Program-made: the position numbers and the translations under genes | The notes under the pieces: model-generated | Database searches by the model: none | What the model was told of the DNA's origin: nothing | Seen by the model: the letters and a program-made list of their open reading frames with translations, nothing else | In this document: positions 15,148 to 22,595 of the stretch, one piece after another | Position numbering within the stretch: position 1 is the stretch's first letter | Layout of the letters: each line of letters opens with the position of its first letter | DNA from: an uncultured Erythrobacteraceae bacterium | Lineage (GTDB): Bacteria > Pseudomonadota > Alphaproteobacteria > Sphingomonadales > Sphingomonadaceae | DNA length: 41,723 nt | Direction: 5' to 3' | Assembly (NCBI GenBank): GCA_946482075.1 | Contig: CAMLQG010000021.1 | Span: 1-41,723 of the forward strand

Positions 15148-16764
15148 CTAGATATACTCTGAATCATTCAACTTCTTGTAAAGATAGGATCGCGAAATAC
15201 CGAGCTCTTCTGCAACTCGTTTTTTATTTCCGTTATGACGGTCCATCGCCTCGCGAATGAGAACAATTTCGACCTTATCTATCTTATCTTTGATTTTGGA
15301 TGTTTCTGTAATCTCGTCGTTGACAGGGAAAACAGGAACATCCAGCGCGCTGCGGTCCGTTTCTTGAAAATCTGCCAAGGTGAGCTCTTCTCCCTCCGAA
15401 AATACAAGCGCCCGCTGGAGCGTGTTCTGAAGCTGGCGAACATTCCCCGGCCAGCTTTGAGTCATCAGGAACGCCAGGGCTTCCGGTGAAATGGAGCGTA
15501 CTTTCAGGCCGAGCCTTGATGACAGTCGCTGCAGAAAGTGCTTCGCAAGCAAGGGGATGTCCTCAAGTCGCTCGCGCAGGGGTGGCGCATAGAGCGTCAC
15601 GCCGTTGATGCGAAAGAACAGGTCGGATCTGAATTCCTCCTGAGCAATGCGTTGCCGCAGGTCGCGATTGGTCGCGGTGATCAATCGGAAATTTGTCTTG
15701 CATTGGCGATTTCCCCCCAGGCGTTCGAAAGTTCCATTCTCCAGCACGCGGAGCAATTTGACCTGCGTGGCCATCGGCATCTCGCCCATCTCATCGAGAA
15801 ACAGGCTGGATTTGTTCGCCAGCTCGAACTTCCCGACGCGGCCTTCTTTTCTCGCGCCCGTGAACGCGCCCGGCTCGTAACCGAACAACTCGCTCTCGAC
15901 GAGGGTATCGGGCAGGGAGCCGCAGTTCACGATCACCATCGACTGATCGCTGCGGCTGCTCAACGTGTGGATCGCCTGGGCGATCAGTTCCTTGCCCGTG
16001 CCGCTTTCACCCGAGATGAAAACCGGGATGTCGAAATCGGAGACTTTGCGGATCTGGTCCTTCAGCCGGCGCATGATAGCGCTTTCTCCAATGATCTCGT
16101 TCAAACCGAAGGTCTTCTGTTGAAGTTCCACCAGTTCTTTCCGGTAGTGGTCGACTTCCGCTCTGAGGGAACTGACCTGCCGGCTCAGCGCGTGCAGTTG
16201 TTCGGGCGTCTTGAACATGACCTGACCGATGGCGCCGACTATCTCGCCGTCCCGGCGTATCGGCACGCGGTTCACCACGCGCGAGACACCCCGCATTTCC
16301 TGTACCTGGCCGATCTCCGGAACGCCGGTTTCGGCTACGACATCCAGTCGCGTGTTCTCGATGATCTCTCTGACGCGCCGCCCGATGGATGCGCCCCGCT
16401 TCATGCCGAAAAAACGTTCGTGAACCGGGCTGATATAACGAAGGATGCCTTCGCTATCGACGACCGTGATCCCCTCGTAGGGATTGGTCAGAAAATGTTC
16501 CAGAATATTGAAGGAGAAATCAACCGAAGTGACGAAATCGACCAGCGTATCCGGGGGACCCTTGCTGATCAGAAGAATCGTGAATTCATCGGTTGGGATC
16601 AGAAGGACGGCATATTCATCACCGGAATGGGAGATTATTTCGAGATTGGTATCCCTTCCCTTGGGTAGATTGACAATCTTTTCAAGGATGCCGGTCTGCC
16701 TCGCGCCCGCGGTCGCCAGCAACAGGTTGCTCTGTGGGTCGAGAAGGGCTGCTTCGAATTTCAT
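15148..16764 (-). CDS. Sigma-54-dependent transcriptional activator with PAS domain
   Basis: 538 residues. An N-terminal sensory region (1-85) is followed by a PAS domain (about 86-186, 'ILEHFLTNPYEGITVVDSEGILRYIS'), a short coiled linker (187-217) and an AAA+ domain with Walker A GESGTGKE (252-259). The sigma-54-contacting GAFTGA loop is at 299-304 and Walker B LFLDEMGE at 321-328. A Fis-type helix-turn-helix ends the protein ('NKKRVAEELGISRSYLYKKL'). An intact GAFTGA means it should activate sigma-54 polymerase. It lacks a response-regulator receiver domain, so it probably senses a small molecule directly. ATG 16764 follows GGGAGCACAC and matches a sensible N-terminus; a longer frame to 16941 is non-homologous and would cover the dyad. 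It lies between the two largest operons and is the only such activator visible, hence the candidate regulator of all six -24/-12 promoters. Confidence 0.93.
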   Translation of the reverse strand: MKFEAALLDPQSNLLLATAGARQTGILEKIVNLPKGRDTNLEIISHSGDEYAVLLIPTDEFTILLISKGPPDTLVDFVTSVDFSFNILEHFLTNPYEGITVVDSEGILRYISPVHERFFGMKRGASIGRRVREIIENTRLDVVAETGVPEIGQVQEMRGVSRVVNRVPIRRDGEIVGAIGQVMFKTPEQLHALSRQVSSLRAEVDHYRKELVELQQKTFGLNEIIGESAIMRRLKDQIRKVSDFDIPVFISGESGTGKELIAQAIHTLSSRSDQSMVIVNCGSLPDTLVESELFGYEPGAFTGARKEGRVGKFELANKSSLFLDEMGEMPMATQVKLLRVLENGTFERLGGNRQCKTNFRLITATNRDLRQRIAQEEFRSDLFFRINGVTLYAPPLRERLEDIPLLAKHFLQRLSSRLGLKVRSISPEALAFLMTQSWPGNVRQLQNTLQRALVFSEGEELTLADFQETDRSALDVPVFPVNDEITETSKIKDKIDKVEIVLIREAMDRHNGNKKRVAEELGISRSYLYKKLNDSEYI

Positions 16765-16803
16765 GTGTGCTCCCGCCACCAGGGTCGTCCCCGTGGGGCC
16801 GAT

Positions 16804-16822
16804 GTGTATTTCTTGAGAACAC
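16804..16822. promoter_or_regulatory. Upstream activator dyad 2 (GTGT-N11-ACAC)
   Basis: GTGTATTTCTTGAGAACAC, centred about 96 bp upstream of the -24 element at 16909 and 49 bp upstream of the activator's own start codon. It could therefore serve both activation of the plus operon and autoregulation of the activator. With flanks (GGCCGAT-GTGTATTTCT) it closely resembles dyad 4. Confidence 0.68.
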
Positions 16823-16907
16823 TCGTATCCAGCGTGTTGGCGGCAGGCAAGACGAATGACACCCGCCCAGGGGCGACAAGTCACGAGATTTATCCGATGT
16901 CCCTGTT

Positions 16908-16923
16908 TGGCCTGAAGTTTGCA
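16908..16923 (+). promoter_or_regulatory. Sigma-54 (-24/-12) promoter of the beta-oxidation operon
   Basis: TGGCCTGAAGTTTGCA has GG and GC exactly 10 bases apart and the TTTGCA -12 element. The predicted start is near 16934, about 58 bases ahead of ATG 16992. It differs from the box at 28130 at only two of 16 positions. Confidence 0.75.
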
Positions 16924-16991
16924 TTCCCAGTTCCCGAACATGGAGAGGTTGCCTGGCTTCTCAGATTTGTGGCCGGGTTGATGGAGTGGTT

Positions 16992-18263
16992 ATGGCAGAA
17001 AATCGACCGGGGCAGCATGAGGGGGCAAAGTCGTTCGACCTGCTTGATGGGATTACGGTTCTCGATCTGACGACCTCGATAGCCGGCCCTTATGCCACGA
17101 TGCTGCTTTCGGATTTCGGTGCTGCGATCATCAAGGCGGAAAGGCCCGCGGGGGACGATGCCCGCCAATGGGGCCCGCCATTCCTGGACGACGAATCTCT
17201 CTGGTTCCTCAGCGTCAACCGCAACAAACGATCGATCTGCATCGAAGGCGGCAGTGATGCAGGACGCGGCATTCTCGCGGAATTGCTCGATCGCGTCGAT
17301 GTGGTGATCACCAATCAGCTTCCCGAGAGCCAGGGGAAATTGGGAATTGATCCCGAGACGGTACGGGCGGGAAGGCCCCGGCTCATCCATGTGTCCCTCA
17401 CCGGTTTCGGGCTCACCGGACCGCGTTCGTCCGATGCCTGCTACGATCTGATCGCCGAGGGTTATAGCGGCGTGATGGATCTCACGGGGACCGCAGACGG
17501 TCCGCCGCAGAAGATCGGTACTCCGGCCGCGGATTTGCTTGCCGGCAGCGATGCGGCGATGGCGGTGATGGCGGCGCTTTTCAAACGGAGTGCGAACGGT
17601 CTGGGGTGCTCGATCGATGTCTCGCTCACCGAAAGCATGATCCGCTTCCTGGCGCCGCGGATCGTACCCTTCATCGGGTCGGGAGAAGTCCCCCGCCGCA
17701 GTGGCGGAAATGACAGCGTCATTGCCATCTACCAGGCGTTCGAGACAGCGGACCGGCCGCTGACCTTGGCTCTTGGGTCGAATTCGATCTGGGAGCGCTT
17801 CTGGGTGGCAGTGGGCCGTCCCGATCATGCGAAACGAGACGGGATGGAAACGAACATCTCCCGCAGGCAGAACCGGGAAGCGATCGTTTCGGATATCCAG
17901 GAGATACTGCTGACGAGAGGTCGCGAAGATTGGCTGAAGCGGTTTCGCCTCGCCAAGGTCCCCGCCGGTCCGATCAACAGCATAGACGAAGTGGTCGCAG
18001 ACAATGCCTTCCGGGAGCGGGGCCTTTTCTTCGATATTCACCGCAATGGCTTTACTCTGCCACAAGTGGGTCTGGGCATCCGAATTGACGGAAACGCCGC
18101 AGGACACGATCGTCCACCTCCACGGCTGGGCGAACACACGATCGAAGTGCTCGTGGAACTTCTCGGCTATTCGCAGGAGAAGATAGCTCAGTTGGTTGAA
18201 GCAGGAGCCATAAAGCTTCCCTGCTCGACGGACGATCGGGATTTGAAGGAGAACAAAGGGTAA
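16992..18263 (+). CDS. CaiB/BaiF-type CoA transferase 1
   Basis: A 423-residue class III CoA transferase that moves CoA between acids without ATP. Family motifs are 'GITVLDLTTSIAGPYATMLLSDFGAAIIKAERPAGDDAR' at the N-terminus, 'NRNKRSICI', 'LIHVSLTGFGLTGP', a 'CYDLIAEGYSGVMDLTG' segment carrying the candidate catalytic Asp, and 'KVPAGPINSIDEVVADNAFRERGLFF'. ATG 16992 has GGAG five bases upstream; an in-frame GTG at 16986 overlaps that site. It is first in the nine-gene plus operon and overlaps the next gene by TAATG. It may recycle CoA from a late intermediate to the incoming acid. A second family member is in the same operon, and the two share family motifs but are clearly not duplicates. Confidence 0.92.
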   Translation: MAENRPGQHEGAKSFDLLDGITVLDLTTSIAGPYATMLLSDFGAAIIKAERPAGDDARQWGPPFLDDESLWFLSVNRNKRSICIEGGSDAGRGILAELLDRVDVVITNQLPESQGKLGIDPETVRAGRPRLIHVSLTGFGLTGPRSSDACYDLIAEGYSGVMDLTGTADGPPQKIGTPAADLLAGSDAAMAVMAALFKRSANGLGCSIDVSLTESMIRFLAPRIVPFIGSGEVPRRSGGNDSVIAIYQAFETADRPLTLALGSNSIWERFWVAVGRPDHAKRDGMETNISRRQNREAIVSDIQEILLTRGREDWLKRFRLAKVPAGPINSIDEVVADNAFRERGLFFDIHRNGFTLPQVGLGIRIDGNAAGHDRPPPRLGEHTIEVLVELLGYSQEKIAQLVEAGAIKLPCSTDDRDLKENKG

Positions 18264-19039
18264 TGTTCGAGACTATCTTGTTTGAAGAGGACGGTCCTGT
18301 TGCGACGATAACCCTCAATCGTCCCGACGATGCCAACATGTTCACCGCCCAGATGTGTCTCGAAATACGCGATTGCATCGAAGCGGTCCGAACGGAGACG
18401 CGTACGCGGGTTGTCGTGCTGACGGGAGCGGGCGATCGATTCTTCTGCGTCGGGGGGCGTAAGGACGGACTTGAGAAAACCAATCTCTATGCTGGAGTTC
18501 TCCCGACGCTGGAGATGTACGACGCGATCGAGCGCCTGCAAAAGCCGGTGATCGCCAGCGTGAACGGATATGCCGTGGGCGGCGGGAATGTTCTGCAGAT
18601 GGTGTGCGATCTTTCCATCGCCTGCGAGAGCGCGAAGTTCCGCCAGGTAGGCCCCATGGTCGGCAGTTTCGATGCGGGCTACGGCACATGGTTCCTGGAA
18701 GATATCGTCGGGAAGCGCAGAGCCAAGGAGATGTGGTATCTCAATGAGGTCCTGACGGCTCGACAAGCGCTGGACTATGGGTTGGTCAACAAGGTCGTCC
18801 CCGACGCCGAACTGAAGAACGCGACCCGCGCGATGGCGCTTGCGGTGGCGGATAGGGGAGCGTTCGCGCTCGCCTCGCTGAAGGCGGCGTTCGGGGCACG
18901 GCATGGCGGCGTCGGAGGGCTGGCCAGATTGGCGCATGACCTCTTGCTGCGGTCCTATCTCAACACCGAAGAATCGGGCGAACTGTCGAAAGCCTTTGCG
19001 GAGCGGCGTGCCCCGGATCCGACCAGCTTCGGACACTAG
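18263..19039 (+). CDS. Crotonase-fold protein, MenB/BadI-like
   Basis: 258 residues of enoyl-CoA hydratase/isomerase fold. The region 'FRQVGPMVGSFDAGYGTWFLEDIVGKRRAKEMWYLNEVLTARQALDYGLVNKVVP' closely resembles dihydroxynaphthoyl-CoA synthase (MenB) and the ring-opening 2-ketocyclohexanecarboxyl-CoA hydrolase BadI, including the 'SFDAGYG' Asp, and not typical hydratases with two catalytic Glu. 'VNGYAVGGGNVLQMVCD' forms the oxyanion region. Menaquinone genes are absent, so hydrolytic cleavage of a cyclic beta-ketoacyl-CoA is the better guess; steroid ring-C/D pathways use a related hydrolase. Its start overlaps the CoA transferase stop (TAATG). Confidence 0.88.
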   Translation: MFETILFEEDGPVATITLNRPDDANMFTAQMCLEIRDCIEAVRTETRTRVVVLTGAGDRFFCVGGRKDGLEKTNLYAGVLPTLEMYDAIERLQKPVIASVNGYAVGGGNVLQMVCDLSIACESAKFRQVGPMVGSFDAGYGTWFLEDIVGKRRAKEMWYLNEVLTARQALDYGLVNKVVPDAELKNATRAMALAVADRGAFALASLKAAFGARHGGVGGLARLAHDLLLRSYLNTEESGELSKAFAERRAPDPTSFGH

Positions 19040-19103
19040 AAGGAGATCGTCGCGGACGGGCGATCCTGCCCGCTGGATAAATTCTCATAGGCAAGAAAGC
19101 AGC

Positions 19104-19868
19104 ATGATCACACTCAGCCAGGTTGACGAATTCGCCCTGTTGACGCTGAACCGGCCCGAGGCGCTCAACGCGCTCAGCTTTGAAATACTCGAAGACCTTG
19201 GCGCCGCGCTGGACCGGGTCGATCGCCTGGATGTTCGGGCGCTGATCGTGACGGGTGCCGGAACCAAGGCATTTTGCGCGGGTGCGGACATCCCGGAACT
19301 GCTCGGCAGACAGCTCATGGAAGAGCGTCGAGGAGCAAGATTGGGGCAAGGGGTCTTTGCGCGGCTTTCGGCGTTACGGGTTCCCAGCGTGGCGGCGATC
19401 AACGGTTACGCGTTCGGAGGAGGGCTGGAGCTGGCCCTGGCCTGCACGTTTCGGCTGGCCAGCCCGAACGCGAAGCTGGGACTGCCCGAGATCAAGCTGG
19501 GGCTGATCCCCGGCTATGGCGGCACGCAGCGCCTGCCCAGATTGATCGGGGAGGCACGCGCTCTGGAACTGATAATGACCGGACGGAGCGTCGATGCTCA
19601 GGAAGCTCTATCCTTGGGACTGGTCAATCGAGTGATCGAGGGAGACCTCGTGGCGGCGGCCTATGCCTTCGCGCGAGAATTCACCTGTTACGGACTGCCG
19701 GCGCTCGAACTGGCGCGAGAAGCGGTTACACGGGCCTTTGACGTATCGCTGGATGATGGGCTCAAGATCGAGGCCGATCTTTCGACGCTCGCCTACCGCA
19801 CGCAGGATGCGCAGACCGGCTTGCAGGCATTCGTCGACAAGCGGCCGCCCCGATTCAGCGATCGCTAG
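19104..19868 (+). CDS. Enoyl-CoA hydratase/isomerase
   Basis: A 254-residue crotonase. It has 'LTLNRPEALNALS', 'AFCAGADIPEL', oxyanion 'INGYAFGGGLELALAC' and 'LGLPEIKLGLIPGYGGTQRLPRLIG'. Both hydratase glutamates (in GGGLELA and GLPEIKLG) are present, so water addition to a trans-2-enoyl-CoA is likely. The start is the ATG at 19104. In-frame sequence continues upstream into the previous gene but has no homology, and the 64-bp gap is the longest inside this operon. It works between the acyl-CoA dehydrogenase and the hydroxyacyl-CoA dehydrogenases encoded next. Confidence 0.93.
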   Translation: MITLSQVDEFALLTLNRPEALNALSFEILEDLGAALDRVDRLDVRALIVTGAGTKAFCAGADIPELLGRQLMEERRGARLGQGVFARLSALRVPSVAAINGYAFGGGLELALACTFRLASPNAKLGLPEIKLGLIPGYGGTQRLPRLIGEARALELIMTGRSVDAQEALSLGLVNRVIEGDLVAAAYAFAREFTCYGLPALELAREAVTRAFDVSLDDGLKIEADLSTLAYRTQDAQTGLQAFVDKRPPRFSDR

Positions 19869-19895
19869 CGGCGTCAAGGCGTACACGAGGAAGAC

Positions 19896-21059
19896 ATGAG
19901 TCTTTTTGACAAGATCAGTGATGAAGCGGATTTTCCCGAGCACGAGCGGGCGGTCATCGATGCCGTTCGTGCGCTCGCCGTTCAGAAAATCGCACCGCGC
20001 GCTGCGGCTTTCGACAGGAGCGGCGAGTTCCCCTGGGCGAATATCCGGGACATCAACGAGCTTGGGCTCAACACGATGTTCGTGCCCGAAGCCTATGGCG
20101 GAACGGGACTGTCCTACCGCTGCTACCTCGCCTGCGTCCGGGAAATCTCCGCCGCATGCGCCGCGACCGGCATCATCTGGGCGACGAATTTCCATGCGAT
20201 GAAGCCGCTGGTCGATTTCGGCAGCGAAGAACAGAAGCAGCGCCTGTTGCCGCGGATTGCCGAAGGCGCATTGGCGAGCCTGGTCATAACCGAGCCCGAT
20301 GCAGGTTCCGACGCCACCGCCATGCGAACGACCTTCACGCCCGATGGAGACGAGATCGTCGTAACCGGGACCAAGACCTTCATCACCAATGGCGATGTCG
20401 CCGATCTCTATCTCGTGTTCGGAAAATGGTCGGACGAGGAAGATCCCCGCAAGGCTATCTCGTGCCTCATTGTCGAGAGGGGCGATGACAGTCCGTCGGT
20501 TGTCCGGTTGGAAGAGAAGATGGGGCACCGGGCGTCCTCCACCGCGCAGCTATCCTTCGACGGCATTCGCGTCCCTTCGTCCAATCTTCTTGCCGGACCT
20601 GGCGAGGGGCTTCGGATGTTGTTGTCTTCTCTTAACAAATCGCGACCCAGCATCGCGGCCCACGCGCTCGGTATAGCACGCGCCGCGTTCGAGGATTCGG
20701 TCGCCTATATCAATCAGCGCAAACAGTCGGGTCGCCGGATCCTGGAGTTTCAGGGTATCCAGTTCCTTCTGGCCGATCTCGCGTCCGAACTGGCGCTATG
20801 CGAGCTCTGGCTGTCCTATGTCGGCAGGCAGATCGAACTTGGCGTCGATATGGCCATCGAGGCCTCCATTCTGAAAATGCGCGCCAGCGACTTCGCCATG
20901 AGGATGACGACCGAGGCGGTGCAGCTGCACGGCGGCTACGGCTATTGCGCGGACTATCGGGTGGAACGCCTGATGAGAGACGCGAAGATCACGCAGATAT
21001 GGGAAGGCACCAATCAGGTGCATCGGCAGCTTATCGGCCGCAATTTCCTGGAAAAATGA
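19896..21059 (+). CDS. Acyl-CoA dehydrogenase
   Basis: A 387-residue flavoenzyme introducing the alpha-beta double bond of an acyl-CoA. The N-terminal helical domain is followed by 'ASLVITEPDAGSDATAMRTTF' (FAD and substrate region), 'VTGTKTFITNGDVADLYLVF', 'KMGHRASSTAQLSFDGIRVPSSNLLAGPGEG' and 'EAVQLHGGYGYCADYRVERLMRDAKITQIWEGTNQVHRQLIGR'. The catalytic-base Glu is in WEGT at about residue 370. It is full length for the family and soluble. It starts 27 bp after the hydratase and is followed by the hydroxyacyl-CoA dehydrogenase. Only one acyl-CoA dehydrogenase is encoded here, so it is probably a homotetramer rather than the heteromeric type of actinobacterial sterol pathways. Confidence 0.95.
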   Translation: MSLFDKISDEADFPEHERAVIDAVRALAVQKIAPRAAAFDRSGEFPWANIRDINELGLNTMFVPEAYGGTGLSYRCYLACVREISAACAATGIIWATNFHAMKPLVDFGSEEQKQRLLPRIAEGALASLVITEPDAGSDATAMRTTFTPDGDEIVVTGTKTFITNGDVADLYLVFGKWSDEEDPRKAISCLIVERGDDSPSVVRLEEKMGHRASSTAQLSFDGIRVPSSNLLAGPGEGLRMLLSSLNKSRPSIAAHALGIARAAFEDSVAYINQRKQSGRRILEFQGIQFLLADLASELALCELWLSYVGRQIELGVDMAIEASILKMRASDFAMRMTTEAVQLHGGYGYCADYRVERLMRDAKITQIWEGTNQVHRQLIGRNFLEK

Positions 21060-21068
21060 AGGGCGGTC

Positions 21069-21944
21069 ATGACTACTGAGAAATGCATAGGCATCGCCGG
21101 CTGCGGCACGATGGGTACCGGTATCGCCATCGTGGCTGCGCGAGCGGGCTTCGAAACGAGGATCTTCGATGTCGATGACCAGTGCGTGGAAAGAGCGCGC
21201 GGCCAGATCGAAGCGTTTTTCGCGAAGTCGGTAGCTCGCGGGAAACTGGCCCAGGCGGACGTCGATCGGATCTTGTCTCTCATCAAGGGGGGAAGCCGTC
21301 TCGATGTGCTGGCCGATTGCGATCTCGTGATCGACGCCGTATTCGAAGATCTCGACGTGAAGGGGGACCTCTTCACCAGGCTGGACGCTATCTGCCGTCC
21401 GGATACGCTTTTCGCCTCCAATACGTCCACCCTATCCATCACCGAGATTGCCGCGCGTTCAGGGAGGCCCGATCGCTTCGTGGGGATGCATTTCTGCCTG
21501 CCCGCGCAATTGATGAAACTGGTGGAGATGTCTCCCGGATTGCTGACGAGCGATCATGCGTTCCAGACCGCCTGGCAGCTCTGCGAGGCTATGGGGCAGC
21601 GGCCGGTCAAGACGCAGGATATGCCGGGCTTCATCCTCAACTACTTCCTCATCCCGTTCAACAACGACGCGATCCGACTGGTGGAAGAGGGCGTCGCTGC
21701 TCCCGAAGACATAGACGGCGCGATCAAGAGCGCGCTGGGCTATGCGATGGGACCGATGGAACTGCTCGACCTGGTCGGTCTCGATACGCAGGTTCGCCTG
21801 TGCGAGGCGATGTCGGGCATTGTCGATGATCCCCGAGCCGGCTGCCCGCCCCTGCTGCGCAGGATGGTGGCGGCCGACCGTCTGGGCCGGAAAACCGGGC
21901 AGGGTTTTCTTTCCTACGATTCCGCCGCAATCTTTGGAGCGTGA
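21069..21944 (+). CDS. 3-Hydroxyacyl-CoA dehydrogenase (short form), altered active-site motif
   Basis: A 291-residue protein with the Rossmann motif GCGTMG at 11-16, 'DLVIDAVFEDLDVKGDLF', 'FASNTSTLSITEIA' and the helical C-terminal dimerisation domain 'GYAMGPMELLDLVGLDTQVRLCEAM...RMVAADRLGRKTGQGFLSYD'. The usual G-M-H-F-F-N-P stretch after the catalytic Ser reads GMHFCLPAQLMKLVE: the His and the distant Glu are kept, but Phe-Asn is replaced by Cys-Leu. 'PGFILNYFL' keeps the second conserved Asn. This may shift specificity to a bulky or cyclic substrate. It is followed 3 bp later by a related fragment-like gene. Confidence 0.92.
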   Translation: MTTEKCIGIAGCGTMGTGIAIVAARAGFETRIFDVDDQCVERARGQIEAFFAKSVARGKLAQADVDRILSLIKGGSRLDVLADCDLVIDAVFEDLDVKGDLFTRLDAICRPDTLFASNTSTLSITEIAARSGRPDRFVGMHFCLPAQLMKLVEMSPGLLTSDHAFQTAWQLCEAMGQRPVKTQDMPGFILNYFLIPFNNDAIRLVEEGVAAPEDIDGAIKSALGYAMGPMELLDLVGLDTQVRLCEAMSGIVDDPRAGCPPLLRRMVAADRLGRKTGQGFLSYDSAAIFGA

Positions 21945-21947
21945 CAG

Positions 21948-22595
21948 ATGCCGCATCAAGTCATTCGCACGAGCGCGAGCAACGCCTTCTCCGATGATCA
22001 TCCCATCCTCCGTTCCGATGATGAGGCGAATGTCCTCCTGATCGTCGGCGAGGATGCCGGATCGGCCTATGCGGGACTGAGCGGCCGCGAACGATACGAT
22101 CTGGTGCTGATCGAACTCGGATTGGAATGTCTGGGAGTCCATACGGGTGAAGCGCGAGGCGAGGAGGGCGGCAATGTGCTCGGCTTCGCCCGTTTCCGCT
22201 TGGGCTCCTTGCCGCCCAGTGATCTTGTCGAGCTCGTGCGACAGCCGAACTCGAATCCGGATGCGATCGAGGCGGCCCGGTCCCTATTTCTGGGCCACGA
22301 TCTCAAGGTTGCCGTCTGCGGGGATTTCCCGGGTCGGATCGTGAACCGGTTGATCCGTCCATACTATAACGCGGCGCTCAATCGGCTCGACGCCAAGCTG
22401 GCGACCGCCTCCGATCTGGACGTGACGCTCAAGCTCGGTCTGGGATATCCCAGCGGGCCGATCGAACTGCTGGAGACGAGCGGGCTCGAGGATCATTGTC
22501 GCGTGACGAGATACCTTTACGAGGCGCTGGGCGATCGGGCGTATTTTCCCGCCCGGCGGGCGCAGGTGGCGGCCATGCGGGCGGGAGGCGAATGA
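21948..22595 (+). CDS. 3-Hydroxyacyl-CoA dehydrogenase-like protein without NAD-binding motif
   Basis: 215 residues. The second half, 'DFPGRIVNRLIRPYYNAALNRLDAKLATASDLDVTLKLGLGYPSGPIELLETSGLEDHCRVTRYLYEALGD', is the helical C-terminal domain of 3-hydroxyacyl-CoA dehydrogenases. The first half ('VLLIVGEDAGSAYAGLSGRERYDLVLIELGLECLG') lacks a GxGxxG loop and the Ser/His catalytic residues. It therefore cannot bind NAD in the usual way. It matches the second, C-terminal module of two-domain PaaH-type enzymes such as the one at 23732. It sits 3 bp after the short dehydrogenase and overlaps the next gene, so it is well embedded in the operon. A structural or regulatory partner of the upstream enzyme is the likeliest role. 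Confidence 0.78.
   Translation: MPHQVIRTSASNAFSDDHPILRSDDEANVLLIVGEDAGSAYAGLSGRERYDLVLIELGLECLGVHTGEARGEEGGNVLGFARFRLGSLPPSDLVELVRQPNSNPDAIEAARSLFLGHDLKVAVCGDFPGRIVNRLIRPYYNAALNRLDAKLATASDLDVTLKLGLGYPSGPIELLETSGLEDHCRVTRYLYEALGDRAYFPARRAQVAAMRAGGE

Noticed and set aside
16765..16941. N-terminal extension of the sigma-54 activator to 16941
   Set aside because: The extra residues have no family resemblance. The extension would cover the activator dyad and part of the -24/-12 promoter, and a good ribosome-binding site precedes ATG 16764.
18263..19039. A menaquinone-biosynthesis MenB
   Set aside because: No other men genes are present and the neighbours are beta-oxidation genes; the similarity is better explained by BadI-type ring hydrolases.
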